Assembly (NCBI GenBank): GCA_964610745.1
Contig: CAZSYL010000003.1
Coordinates: 1-64,000, forward strand
Origin: SHLQ01 sp964610745
Lineage (GTDB): Bacteria; Actinomycetota; Acidimicrobiia; Acidimicrobiales; SHLQ01
Length of the DNA stretch: 64,000 nt
Reading direction: 5' to 3'
Shown here piece by piece: positions 26,088 through 34,751 of the stretch. Position numbers and translations under genes: made by a program. How positions within the stretch are numbered: the stretch's first letter is position 1; every line of letters starts with the position of its first letter. The notes below the pieces were generated by a model. The model was not told where the DNA came from and searched no databases. It was given only the letters and a program-made list of their open reading frames with translations.

Positions 26088-27230
26088 ATGACCTCAGCGA
26101 TTCGTCGGTTCCTTTCTGAGCCCCGCCCCGAAAGTGCTCCACAGCGCGTCTGGCGTGACCCGGTGGTCGTCGCGGGATTCATGGTCGCGCTAGTTGTTGA
26201 ACTCTCGATCCGTGAGATTCCGTGGCGCCTCCTCTTCTTTCTCGTCATGGTGCCGCTGCCGGTGGCGCTTCTCTTTCGCCGTACGCAGCCGTTGCTCGCT
26301 ATTGCGGCCTTTATCGTCCCGCTGAGCATCTTCGACGTAGCGCTCGCGATCGGTGGTCATCAGCTTCCCGATGTCTTTGGCCTCGCGTTCGGTCTGATTC
26401 TGATCTACGCCGCTTTTCGGTGGGGGTCGGGCAAAGAGGCGATCTGGGCTGCCATCTTGCTCATCGGCGGAGCTTTGCTCGATTTCGTTGTGGGCTTCGC
26501 GACGCTAGGCAACACGATCGCTGGTTTCGCAATCCTGGCCCTGACAGCCGAAACCGGCGTCATTATTCGTCGGAACAAGAGTATTCGAGACGTGATGTTC
26601 CTGAACGCTCGTTCAAGGGAGCGCGAACAGCTGGCCCGTGAGCTTCACGACACGGTCGCTCACCACGTTTCAGCGATTGCGGTACAGGCCCAAGCCGGTC
26701 GAGCCGTGTTCAGGGCGGATCCGGATATGGCCGAGCGGACCTTTGACGCTATCGAAGAGTCGGCGTCGCGTGCGCTCGACGAGATGCGTGTGGTCGTAGG
26801 CGCGCTTCGCGATGAGGCGCCGCTCGTCCCCAACAGAGGCATCGAGCACCTGGAGGAACTTGCTGTCGGCTTAGGCGCGAGGGTCAGTATCGAGCGACAT
26901 GGAGATTCGTCAGCGGTCAATCCAACGGTCAGCTCGGCGCTTTATCGCCTCGTACAGGAGTCGATTACCAATGCTCGACGCCATTCACCGGATGCGACCG
27001 AAATTCGCGTGAGCGTCACCGCGGGCCCTTCCAATGTGCACATGGCGGTCGTCAACGACGGAGCTCTTGTTACGCAGCGCTCCGACTATGCGGGCTTTGG
27101 CCTGGTCGGAATGGAGGAACGAGCCACGTTGCTTGGCGGAACCTTCAACGCTGGGCCTCTTGCTGATGGAGGATGGCTCACGGAGGCAGACCTGCCGACA
27201 GGCAGTTCAAGAAGGGGGCAGACCTCGTGA
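26088..27230 (+). CDS. NarL-type sensor histidine kinase
   Basis: 380 residues. Four to five transmembrane helices (about 27-155) with almost no extracytoplasmic loops suggest membrane-state sensing. A HisKA_3 dimerisation helix follows with phospho-acceptor H187 in RELHDTVAHHVS, then a HATPase domain (LVQESITNARRHSP for the N box, GFGLVGMEERATLLGG for the G box). It autophosphorylates and passes phosphate to the response regulator whose GTG start overlaps its stop by 4 bp. The ATG at 26088 is chosen for its ggagtg ribosome site. Confidence 0.9.
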   Translation: MTSAIRRFLSEPRPESAPQRVWRDPVVVAGFMVALVVELSIREIPWRLLFFLVMVPLPVALLFRRTQPLLAIAAFIVPLSIFDVALAIGGHQLPDVFGLAFGLILIYAAFRWGSGKEAIWAAILLIGGALLDFVVGFATLGNTIAGFAILALTAETGVIIRRNKSIRDVMFLNARSREREQLARELHDTVAHHVSAIAVQAQAGRAVFRADPDMAERTFDAIEESASRALDEMRVVVGALRDEAPLVPNRGIEHLEELAVGLGARVSIERHGDSSAVNPTVSSALYRLVQESITNARRHSPDATEIRVSVTAGPSNVHMAVVNDGALVTQRSDYAGFGLVGMEERATLLGGTFNAGPLADGGWLTEADLPTGSSRRGQTS

Positions 27231-27877
27231 CAATTCGTGTGTTGGTCGCCGATGACCAAGACCTCGTCCGAACCGGACTGGTGATGATCCTCAACGCTCA
27301 GCCCGAGATTGAAGTCGTTGGCGAAGCTACCGATGGCGAGCGTGCTGTCGAGATGGCACGTCGCCTCAATCCGGATGTGTGTCTGTTCGACATTCGAATG
27401 CCAAATCTCGATGGCGTCGAGGCCACTCGGCAACTTGCCGGTCCAGAGGTCGAGGACCCCATGGCGGTCGTTGTGATCACAACCTTCGACCTTGACGAGT
27501 ACGTTCACGGAGCGTTGAAAGCCGGGGCGAAGGGGTTTCTACTAAAGGACGCTGGCCCCGATCTCTTGGTCCAAGCCATTGAAGCAGCCGCTCGGGGCGA
27601 TGCGCTGATCGCGCCAAGCGTGACGGTGCGGTTACTCGAGTCGTTTGCTCAGGCCCCGTCGAGCACGGCGAACGTACCGATCGAATCCCTGACAACACGC
27701 GAAGAGGAGGTTCTGGCGGTTCTTGCAGTGGGCCGAACAAACGCAGAGATCGCCGACGAACTCTTCATTAGCCTCAGCACAGTAAAGACCCATCTCGCCA
27801 GCCTCATGAACAAATTGGGCGTGCGGAACCGTGTCGAGATGGCCATGTGGGCCCACGAGACCGGCCGGCTCCGCTAG
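27227..27877 (+). CDS. NarL/LuxR-type response regulator
   Basis: 216 residues. The receiver domain (1-120) has the acidic pocket D9/D10 and phospho-acceptor D55 in LFDIRMPNLDG, with Lys in KGFLLKDAG. The C-terminal LuxR helix-turn-helix (about 150-212) reads SLTTREEEVLAVLAVGRTN then EIADELFISLSTVKTHL. The GTG start overlaps the kinase stop (GTGA) and has gaaggggg upstream. The nearest candidate target is the divergent MMPL exporter gene (inference from position). Confidence 0.92.
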   Translation: MTIRVLVADDQDLVRTGLVMILNAQPEIEVVGEATDGERAVEMARRLNPDVCLFDIRMPNLDGVEATRQLAGPEVEDPMAVVVITTFDLDEYVHGALKAGAKGFLLKDAGPDLLVQAIEAAARGDALIAPSVTVRLLESFAQAPSSTANVPIESLTTREEEVLAVLAVGRTNAEIADELFISLSTVKTHLASLMNKLGVRNRVEMAMWAHETGRLR

Positions 27878-27878
27878 C

Positions 27879-28685
27879 TCATCGCGATCTGGTCTGTCCT
27901 TCGACGCCGACCGCGTCGAGAACGTCGTCGTCGTCGTTGTGGCTGTGCGTGAACCCAAGGTCGCGTTCGATCTTGATCGTCTCAACGGGCCGGAACGCAA
28001 TGATGTACGCACGGCGAAAGCCATTCGTTCTGTTGCCGCCCGAGCCATGCATGACGTTCTCGTTGTGCACGGTGACGTCGCCGCGCTTGATCGGGACGGT
28101 GATGACTTCGTCGCTTTCGAGAAGGTCGGTACCGAGGGCATGAGATTCGCCCCTGTCGCCGAACTGCGGTACGTGCGGCCGAAGGGTTGGCTCCGTGACG
28201 GTCTGAGGAACGAAACGCATGCAGCCGTTCTCCTCGGTCGAATCGTCGATTGCCAGCCAGAAGGTGGTGGTCCGGGTATCGGGCGTATCGGGCCAGTAGG
28301 CCATGTCCTGGTGCCAGGCGAACACCGCATCGTCTCGGTGTGGACGTTTGGCGAGGAGTTGGTCGTAGTCGATCGCCATGCCTTCGCCGCACAACTGGCG
28401 GGAAACATCAGCCGCACGCTGTTCGTAGATATTGCCTTGCCAAGCTGGGTAATACCGGCGGGGGAGCATCACATTGATAATGGAGAAGTCATCGGGCTCC
28501 CGACCGTAGTCACCAGCCATGTCACAAAAGTCCTTGCCCGGAACGTCGATCTCGCGCCGGAGGAATTGGTTGTAGACCCTCTCGATCTCATCGACTTCCG
28601 CAGGACGTAACAGCCCCGGTAAGTGCACATATCCGTGCTCGCGAAAGTGCCCTACCTGTTCGCTCGTGACGTGATAGCTGCTCAT
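27879..28685 (-). CDS. Phytanoyl-CoA dioxygenase (PhyH)-family Fe(II)/2-oxoglutarate oxygenase
   Basis: 268 residues from the ATG at 28685. Double-stranded beta-helix oxygenase with the Fe(II) triad His125-x-Asp127 (AWHQDMAYWPD) and His213 (NVMHGSGGNRTNGFRR); the following Arg binds 2-oxoglutarate. It hydroxylates a small molecule or lipid; bacterial members act on ectoine, halogenated or phytanyl substrates, and the sequence does not choose. The stop codon is one base from the response-regulator stop (convergent). The upstream CAP-protein gene ends 35 bp before its start on the same strand. Confidence 0.85.
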   Translation of the reverse strand: MSSYHVTSEQVGHFREHGYVHLPGLLRPAEVDEIERVYNQFLRREIDVPGKDFCDMAGDYGREPDDFSIINVMLPRRYYPAWQGNIYEQRAADVSRQLCGEGMAIDYDQLLAKRPHRDDAVFAWHQDMAYWPDTPDTRTTTFWLAIDDSTEENGCMRFVPQTVTEPTLRPHVPQFGDRGESHALGTDLLESDEVITVPIKRGDVTVHNENVMHGSGGNRTNGFRRAYIIAFRPVETIKIERDLGFTHSHNDDDDVLDAVGVEGQTRSR

Positions 28686-28720
28686 GTGATGATGGTAGGG
28701 CAGCGAAGCCGGTGGGGCAT

Positions 28721-29704
28721 CTACTGAAACTGTTGGGTTCCCCAACTCTCGACGAAAGTGTCTGGTGATGGTGGGCTCGTCACGATGGCAGCGCCCACAC
28801 CGATGCTCTCGAAGTCGGGGTAGAGCAGCTGGGAGCGATGCCCCGGGCTGTCCATCCACTGTTGCATAAGGGTCGCCGCAACATCTGCAGCATTTGCCGA
28901 AGTCAGTTCGTATTCGGTGTGTAGCGTCGGGTTGTACGCCACGTTCTCTCCATAGAGCTTTCCTGAATCGTCCGAGTGAAATATCTCGTTATGGCCCACC
29001 AGATGGGCTGACCATGCCTGCGAGGACACGTCGAGGTCGGCGTTGCGAGCAAGGGCGTTGAGAGGACGTTCCTGGTCTGTGACGTTCCAGCCGGAACCAT
29101 CAGCGGGAAGACACCAGGTTGAGCTACCAGTTCGAGCACAGTTTGTAAGGCGATAGATCTCGTCTTCGACGAGTTCCTCGAACTGACGCTCGGACAGGTT
29201 CTGGGCAGCCAAGGTCCGCACGGGGGCGATGTTCTCGATCGTTGTGGTCGTGGTTGGNNNNNNNNNNNNNNNNNNNNNNNNNNNNNNNNNNNNNNNNNNN
29301 NNNNNNNNNNNNNNNNNNNNNNNNNNNNNNNNNNNNNNNNNNNNNNNNNNNNNNNNNGTGGTTGGGGTTGGTTGTGACGTTGTGGTCGTGGTCGGTTGTG
29401 ACGTTGTGGTCGTGGTTGAGGGGGTGGGCACCGTGGTTGAAGTAGACGTCGTGGAAGTGGTTGTCGATGGGGTGTCAGCAGCCGTGGACGGAGTGCTCGC
29501 GGCAGCTGTTGCTGGTTCGGCGGTGATGGTGCTGGTAGTCGTCTCGACACGAGCGGTGGTGATTTGTTCGACAGATCCAAGTTCGTCGACCGTGGTGGCA
29601 TCGGTGTCTTGAAGCGTCTGGCTTGCAGCCGGAAGAATCGTGACGGCTCCGACCGCGGCAAATACCGTGAGCATGCCACCTGCGATCGATCGATTGATTC
29701 TCAT
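28721..29704 (-). CDS. Secreted CAP/SCP-domain protein with Thr-rich linker (interrupted by assembly gap)
   Basis: Signal peptide (about 1-28), then a long Thr/Ser/Pro-rich linker and a C-terminal CAP (CRISP/SCP) domain. CAP landmarks: WSAHLVGHNEIFHSDDS (cavity His), LYGENVAYNP (Glu of GEN), WMDSPGHRSQLL (second His) and FESIGVGAAI. Bacterial CAP proteins are extracellular with wall or lipid-related roles not firmly known. The linker is coded by 24-bp repeats (TTTTSQPT units), and a 100-N gap falls inside it; the frame shown across the gap is only nominal, so true length is unknown. Confidence 0.82.
   Translation of the reverse strand: MRINRSIAGGMLTVFAAVGAVTILPAASQTLQDTDATTVDELGSVEQITTARVETTTSTITAEPATAAASTPSTAADTPSTTTSTTSTSTTVPTPSTTTTTSQPTTTTTSQPTPTXXXXXXXXXXXXXXXXXXXXXXXXXXXXXXXXXXPTTTTTIENIAPVRTLAAQNLSERQFEELVEDEIYRLTNCARTGSSTWCLPADGSGWNVTDQERPLNALARNADLDVSSQAWSAHLVGHNEIFHSDDSGKLYGENVAYNPTLHTEYELTSANAADVAATLMQQWMDSPGHRSQLLYPDFESIGVGAAIVTSPPSPDTFVESWGTQQFQ
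29258..29357. other. Assembly gap of 100 N in the Thr-rich linker repeat
   Basis: Exactly 100 N placed between copies of the gtggtcgtggtt-type repeat. The round number indicates an unknown-size scaffold gap at a collapsed repeat. Confidence 0.98.
29358..29418 (-). repeat. 24-bp tandem repeats coding a TTTTSQPT linker
   Basis: Two near-identical units ggttgtgacgttgtggtcgt plus four bases are visible right of the gap. In the minus-strand frame they code Thr-rich blocks with SQP. The array continues into the gap. Confidence 0.7.
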
Positions 29705-29803
29705 GAGCTCGAGCTAGTTCCTTGTAGGTCCAGAGGATCATGTCGTCGTCAAGAACCTAAAAAAACTTGAGCGCAGCGGCTTGGGTGCGTTTCGTTCGTC
29801 AGG

Positions 29804-30487
29804 TCACTGCTGGAGGGGTGCGGTGAGCTGACCGGTGACCGCATCACGGATTTGGGCATCGAAACTCTGGACGTGAGCTTCGACAAGAGCAGCGACGGAG
29901 TCAGCGTCGCCAGAGCGAAGGCTTGCCAGGATCTCTTCGTGTTCCTCAACCGCGTGGGCCATGTCGGCTACATCGGAGAGGTAGAGATGCCAGAGTCTGT
30001 CGCTCTGCGCGTAGAGCATGTCGAGTGTGTCCGAGATGAACCGATTGCCCGACGCCGCCCAAATGATCTCGTGACAGCGGCGATCGAGAGCGAGCTGTTC
30101 TTCGGGGCTGAGATCGGGGTCGTTGGTCTGCTCGAGGGTCGATTCCATCAATGACCACTGCTCGGTTGTGCCGCGAAGCGCGGCGAGTCGCGCTGCATAT
30201 GGCTCAAGAACCGACCTGGTTTCAAAGAGCAACGAGAGCTCGTCGATCTCGATGCCACTGACAAACATCCCTCTCCGAGGAATGACAGTGACAAAATGTT
30301 CTCGTTGCAGGCGAAGGAGGGCCTCGCGAATCGGCGTGCGTCCAAGACCTAATACCGCTTGAAGCTCGTCCTCCCTGAGAACGGCGCCAGGTGCGAAATC
30401 GAGGCGCACAATTTTCTGTCGCAACGCAAAATAGGCCTGCTCGCCCAGCGACTCCGGTTCGGCGTTTGCCATGTCGATCGTGCTCAC
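29804..30487 (-). CDS. GntR-family transcriptional regulator (FadR/FCD subfamily)
   Basis: 227 residues. An N-terminal winged helix-turn-helix (QAYFALRQKIVRLDFAPGA, then GLGRTPIREALLRLQREHFV) is followed by an all-helical FCD ligand-binding domain with its metal/ligand residues around RRCHEIIWAASGN and EEHEEIL. FCD regulators usually bind organic acids or amino-acid-like effectors and release DNA. A perfect palindrome CTGATATATCAG lies 18 bp before its start, and copies precede the dimethylglycine-dehydrogenase-like gene and etfB, so I infer autoregulation and control of those genes. The gene is divergent from the glycan operon across 180 bp. Confidence 0.9.
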   Translation of the reverse strand: MSTIDMANAEPESLGEQAYFALRQKIVRLDFAPGAVLREDELQAVLGLGRTPIREALLRLQREHFVTVIPRRGMFVSGIEIDELSLLFETRSVLEPYAARLAALRGTTEQWSLMESTLEQTNDPDLSPEEQLALDRRCHEIIWAASGNRFISDTLDMLYAQSDRLWHLYLSDVADMAHAVEEHEEILASLRSGDADSVAALVEAHVQSFDAQIRDAVTGQLTAPLQQ

Positions 30488-30504
30488 CGTCCCATGTTAC
30501 ACCT

Positions 30505-30516
30505 CTGATATATCAG
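30505..30516. promoter_or_regulatory. Putative GntR operator 1 (perfect palindrome)
   Basis: CTGATATATCAG, a perfect 12-bp palindrome 18 bp upstream of the GntR start, in the region shared with the divergent glycan operon. Identical to the site at 38818 and 11/12 identical to 44883. AT-rich in a GC-rich genome. Confidence 0.75.
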
Positions 30517-30667
30517 GGTGCGTCGACGAAGTACGCGTGGTCGGCAACCTCGGTTGAGGTGCTGAGTCCTTTGACGGGGCCAAAAACAGTGCCATTTGAA
30601 CGACGAGGGAGACGGTGCATCCGTCTCGATTTGGTGAAGTTATCGGTCTTTGTGCCGATGGAACGTC

Positions 30668-31747
30668 ATGGATCCGCGTCCTACTAAGCTCATCATTCAG
30701 ATTCCGTGCCTAAATGAAGAAGCGCAACTTCCCGTCGCTCTCGCAGAACTGCCTCGTACGGTTCCTGGAATCGACGTCGTCGAATGGCTTGTGATCGATG
30801 ATGGTTCGACCGACGACACGATCGCGGTCGCCCGTGCAAACGGCGTTGATCACATCGTCAAGTTCCCACAAAACCGAGGACTCGCATCGGCGTTTCAGGC
30901 GGGACTCGATGCAAGCCTCAAGCTCGGAGCCGACTACATCGTCAACACCGATGCGGACAATCAATATGACGCCGGTGCCATCCCTGCACTTGTCGAGCCA
31001 TTGATCGACGGCACAGCAGACATGGTCATTGGAGACCGCGACGTCCGCTCGGTTGCAGAATTTTCTGCAGTCAAGAAACAATTGCAGCTGCTCGGGAGCT
31101 GGGTTGTGAACAAGGCCTCCGGCGCCGACGTTGGAGACACGACATCGGGCTTTCGCGGCTACAGCAAGCAAGCCGCGCTGCAGCTCACGGTTGTGAGCCC
31201 GTACACGTACACCATCGAGTCGATTATTCAAGCAGGTCGGTCTCGAACTGCAATTGCCAATATTCCCGTTGGGACGAACGAGAAGATGCGCGAGTCCCGG
31301 CTGTTTGGCTCCACTTGGGGGTACATCCGGCGCAACGCCGGAACCATCACGCGTGTCTTTGCCGCCTATGAACCAATCAAGTTCTTCGGTCTAATTGCGG
31401 CAATGCTCTTGACGCTGTCGGCTGTCGGGTACACACCGTATTTGTGGGATCTACTGGTCAACGGCGAGCGCGGCGGTCATCTGCAGTCGATTGTGATCGC
31501 CTCAATTCTCTTTGTAGGAGCCCTGCAGGTTGCTCTGGTCGCGATTCTGGCCGACATGATGCGAAACCTTCGCGTCGTGTCCCAACGCACGCTCGAGCGC
31601 GTCCGGACCCTTGAGATACAACTGGCCGTGAGTCCTGAATACCTGGTGGATACATCGCCGGCTGACCCAAGTCAGGCCAAGACGCTAAACGAAGCGCTGC
31701 CAGAAATCCCGACCTCACTCCCTATCGAAGAGATTGGTGCCCACTAG
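30668..31747 (+). CDS. Family 2 glycosyltransferase with C-terminal membrane helices
   Basis: 359 residues from the ATG at 30668. GT-A fold of the dolichol-phosphate-mannose-synthase type: IQIPCLNEEAQLPVAL, VEWLVIDDGSTDDT (nucleotide binding) and VNTDADNQYD (metal-binding DxD). Two or three hydrophobic helices near the C-terminus (about 245-320) anchor it. It should charge a polyprenyl phosphate or extend a lipid-linked glycan on the cytoplasmic face. First gene of a seven-gene operon; its stop overlaps the next start by 1 bp. The earlier ATG at 30650 is rejected since conserved sequence begins after 30668. Confidence 0.88.
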   Translation: MDPRPTKLIIQIPCLNEEAQLPVALAELPRTVPGIDVVEWLVIDDGSTDDTIAVARANGVDHIVKFPQNRGLASAFQAGLDASLKLGADYIVNTDADNQYDAGAIPALVEPLIDGTADMVIGDRDVRSVAEFSAVKKQLQLLGSWVVNKASGADVGDTTSGFRGYSKQAALQLTVVSPYTYTIESIIQAGRSRTAIANIPVGTNEKMRESRLFGSTWGYIRRNAGTITRVFAAYEPIKFFGLIAAMLLTLSAVGYTPYLWDLLVNGERGGHLQSIVIASILFVGALQVALVAILADMMRNLRVVSQRTLERVRTLEIQLAVSPEYLVDTSPADPSQAKTLNEALPEIPTSLPIEEIGAH

Positions 31748-32895
31748 TGCGCGTTGTGCTTACCGGAACCTATAACAGTCAGAACAAGGGCGATGCAGCA
31801 ATGCAGATCAGCACTCGCGACGCGCTCGTCGAGCGTGGTCACGAGGTCATCATTGCGACTCCCGAACCGGCCGTCGATGGCCCCCTGTATGGATCATCCA
31901 ATCTGGTTGAGGCGAGTCGGCGCAGTGCGTCTCGGGCGCCGTTGAACCTCGTGCGAGCACTCGCCCAGCGGGTGTTCAAGCGTCAGCTCATCGGCGACGA
32001 TGCGGAGATTACCGCACTAGCTGATGCTGATCTGGTTGTCGATCTTTCCGGCGACATGCTCACCGAGGACTACGGCGTCGCAGTAGCGCTGAGCCACTTT
32101 CACCCCCTGCTCCTGAGTTGGATACTCAACGTGCCATATGTGGCGTTGGCCCAGTCGATTGGACCCTTTCGATATACGTCGCCACTCGCCGCTTTTCTCC
32201 TGCGGCGAGCCGCGCTGGTGACCTGTCGGGAGCCTCGCACGTTGGAACATCTGAATAAGCTCGGGTTAGGAGATGTGGAGGTCACCGCCGATACTGCCTT
32301 CACGCTCGTTGCCCAAGAGTTCCCCGGACTCCCGCTGCAACAGAAGCCATATCGGATCGGTATCTCCTTGAGCGGTCTGGCCGAAGATCACCACCAGGGA
32401 CGGTCACTTCTCGATGATGTGGCACAGGCGTTGTCGACAGTGTTCGATTCGGTCGACGCCGAGTTGCTCGGCATCCCGCACGTCACGGGACCAAAGGCCA
32501 GCAAGGACGACCGAATCGTGCTGGAGAAACTGCAGGCTCGAGGCCTCGACATTCATGTCCTTGACGACGTACGGCCTTCCGAGATGAAACACGCAGTTTC
32601 GACATGCGACATCCTGGTCGGTGCCCGCATGCACGCGAATATCGCTGCTCTTGGATCGGGAGTGCCGGTCGTTGCGCTCGCCTACAGCCACAAGTTCTGG
32701 GGCATCATGTCGGAGTTTGGTCAAGAGTCGTTTGTTCTCGACCTGGGACAGTTCGACGCAGATCAACTCGCGAACGTGATCACGAAGTTGTGGGAAGAAC
32801 GCGAAACCGTTGCTGAAGAGATTCGTGCGAAACGCGTGGACGTGAGTGCACGGGCGACGAGGAATTTCGAACTCGTAGAGGAGCTGAGATTGTGA
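31747..32895 (+). CDS. Polysaccharide pyruvyl transferase family protein
   Basis: 382 residues, two Rossmann-like halves. N-terminal TGTYNSQNKGDAAMQ (family N-x-GD motif), middle ALAQSIGPFRYTSP and CREPRTLEHLNKLG, and C-terminal VGARMHANIAALGSGVPVVALAYSHKF (PEP/nucleotide-binding region). Members such as CsaB/WcaK-type transfer pyruvate from PEP to sugars of surface polymers. The GTG start shares a base with the preceding stop; the next GTG overlaps its own stop by 4 bp. Supports an acidic, pyruvylated surface glycan. Confidence 0.88.
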   Translation: MRVVLTGTYNSQNKGDAAMQISTRDALVERGHEVIIATPEPAVDGPLYGSSNLVEASRRSASRAPLNLVRALAQRVFKRQLIGDDAEITALADADLVVDLSGDMLTEDYGVAVALSHFHPLLLSWILNVPYVALAQSIGPFRYTSPLAAFLLRRAALVTCREPRTLEHLNKLGLGDVEVTADTAFTLVAQEFPGLPLQQKPYRIGISLSGLAEDHHQGRSLLDDVAQALSTVFDSVDAELLGIPHVTGPKASKDDRIVLEKLQARGLDIHVLDDVRPSEMKHAVSTCDILVGARMHANIAALGSGVPVVALAYSHKFWGIMSEFGQESFVLDLGQFDADQLANVITKLWEERETVAEEIRAKRVDVSARATRNFELVEELRL

Positions 32896-34751
32896 TCAGC
32901 GTTGTCATGAAGCACTCGCCAGGCGCGCGTTCCTGGGCGGCAGAGACGGCGGTTCGACTTGGAGGAACCGCACGCCACTGGTCGTCGGAAACGTGCGGCC
33001 TAGTGGTCGAGAGTCCATATCCAGATCACTGTGGAGTGGCAGAGGATGGCGACGTCGTTGTTGTATTTCGTGGCAACATTCAGGCTCCCGGCGATGACGG
33101 TCTCGGTGCTAGGTACGACGCCACGGCGATCGCCGCGTCGCTACTGCAGCGCTATAAAGCCGACGGTGTCACCGCCATTACTGGCTTGTGGGGACGTTAC
33201 GAAATCTACGTGCTCGACATTCGCAAAGACTCGTTGATCACCGTCGCAGACCCGTACGGAAAGAGCCAGCTCTTCAGATTCAGCGATGACCAGGAGCACG
33301 TGGTGGCATCGTCACCTCACGTCTTGTCTGTCGCGGGCGTCGCGCTGTCGCTCGACCGCAGTTACGAAGACTTTCTGCTGGTCTATGGCTTCGTGCCACC
33401 GCCAAAGTCTGTCTTTGCCAATGTCGAGCGGGCGAAAGCATCGACCGTTTTCGAGTATGGCGACGGCCATATGGTTGAGCGAACCTACGAGTCGCCGGCA
33501 CTGTCGCTTCACGAAGGAGAGATCACCTCGGGAGAGGACGCGATCGAGGCACTCCATTCCGGCCTTGTCCGCGCAACCGATGAGGTGGCCCCCGACGACG
33601 ACGACGTTGCGGTGCTTCTCGGCGGGTTCGATTCGGCGCTCGTGGTTGCGCTGCTCGCTGCCATCGGGAAACGCGTCCACACCTACACGTTTCGTTATGC
33701 CGACGAACGCTACAACCAGGACTTCGTTCACGAACTTTCGGACCTGACAGGCTCGGTCCCACATTGGGTCGAGATCGCCCCCGAGACGGTTCGAGATGGT
33801 CTCCGTCGATACGGCGAAGAGGCGACGGCTCCGACCAATTGGCCCGCCTATGTCATCCAGACCCGAGCCGTGTGTGAGCAGATTCGGTCGGACGGATTCA
33901 ATGTGGCGTTAAGCGGCGACGGTTGTGACAACTTGTTCTTTGGATACCCGCTGACCTTTCGCCGTGGGCAGGTCACTGACAAACTCGCGCGTCTGCCGAA
34001 GCCCCTGCTGAACGTTGGTGAGACGATCGCTTCGAGTCGTGTTGTTCATGATCTTGCTGGTCGACCTGCGGTGGTCGGCGCCGGATTGTTACGTAACGCG
34101 CAACTCCAACAGCCAGCGCGGGGATATTTGACGTTTCGCGTCTTGGAGGAAGGGGCCCTCCAGCGCCTCCGCTCGGGCGAAAGGCCGCTGAATGCAACGC
34201 CGCCTGAGCAACTCGCACAAGAGCTCGCTGAGCCCTATCGCGGTCAGGATTCGGTGCAGCTTTCATACCTGGGAAAGAAGTGCCTGTCTCCTGCCTCCCA
34301 AAAGGTTTCGGCATCCGCGATGACCGCAGGCGTTTCAATCGTCTCACCGTATTTGCACAAGGGAATGGTGGACCTCGCGTCGAGCCTTCCAACCGAACTA
34401 CTTCGCCCCGAGGGAGAGGAAAGTTCGAGTATTGGTAAGTACGCCCTGGCAAAGATGGCGGAGTCCAAGGGGCTTCTGCCCGCCGAGATCATTCATCAAC
34501 CCAAGCTTGCAGCGGCCGATGCTCCGATCGACGAATGGTATCCAGGTCCCCTCCGAGCAGTGATTGAGGAGCTCATCGACAACCTGCCCTTCGACGCCGA
34601 TCGCAGGATGGTCGAGTCGATGTTTCATCCGACGATCGGAGAGCGCGCCTACCAGCGCGTGATTGGCTCGGAGACCAACAACGTGGTCAATTTGAGCCAC
34701 GATGTGTCACTGCTTGCGACCTATGGAGCGCTTTCCGGGATTGCGGCGTGA
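32892..34751 (+). CDS. Asparagine-synthetase-like amidotransferase lacking the glutaminase cysteine
   Basis: 619 residues. An N-terminal Ntn-like region (about 1-200) without the catalytic Cys2 (starts MISVVM), so glutamine cannot be its nitrogen source by the usual route. The C-terminal AsnB synthetase domain has an altered PP-loop, VLLGGFDSALV (243-251), where canonical SGGxDS has lost its first Ser, while NVALSGDGCDNLFFGYP (338-353) is intact. It probably adenylates a carboxylate and joins it to an amine or ammonia on a glycan or aglycone. Such AsnB-like proteins are common in surface-polysaccharide clusters. GTG start, 4-bp overlap with the preceding stop. Confidence 0.82.
   Translation: MISVVMKHSPGARSWAAETAVRLGGTARHWSSETCGLVVESPYPDHCGVAEDGDVVVVFRGNIQAPGDDGLGARYDATAIAASLLQRYKADGVTAITGLWGRYEIYVLDIRKDSLITVADPYGKSQLFRFSDDQEHVVASSPHVLSVAGVALSLDRSYEDFLLVYGFVPPPKSVFANVERAKASTVFEYGDGHMVERTYESPALSLHEGEITSGEDAIEALHSGLVRATDEVAPDDDDVAVLLGGFDSALVVALLAAIGKRVHTYTFRYADERYNQDFVHELSDLTGSVPHWVEIAPETVRDGLRRYGEEATAPTNWPAYVIQTRAVCEQIRSDGFNVALSGDGCDNLFFGYPLTFRRGQVTDKLARLPKPLLNVGETIASSRVVHDLAGRPAVVGAGLLRNAQLQQPARGYLTFRVLEEGALQRLRSGERPLNATPPEQLAQELAEPYRGQDSVQLSYLGKKCLSPASQKVSASAMTAGVSIVSPYLHKGMVDLASSLPTELLRPEGEESSSIGKYALAKMAESKGLLPAEIIHQPKLAAADAPIDEWYPGPLRAVIEELIDNLPFDADRRMVESMFHPTIGERAYQRVIGSETNNVVNLSHDVSLLATYGALSGIAA

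Noticed and set aside
27632..28417. 261-codon minus-strand open frame over the regulator and oxygenase genes
   Set aside because: Overlaps both real genes and has Ser/Arg/Thr-rich shadow composition.
29258..29357. Frameshift or pseudogene in the CAP protein
   Set aside because: The break is a 100-N assembly gap in a repeat; both sides keep the same reading frame, so there is no evidence of disruption.
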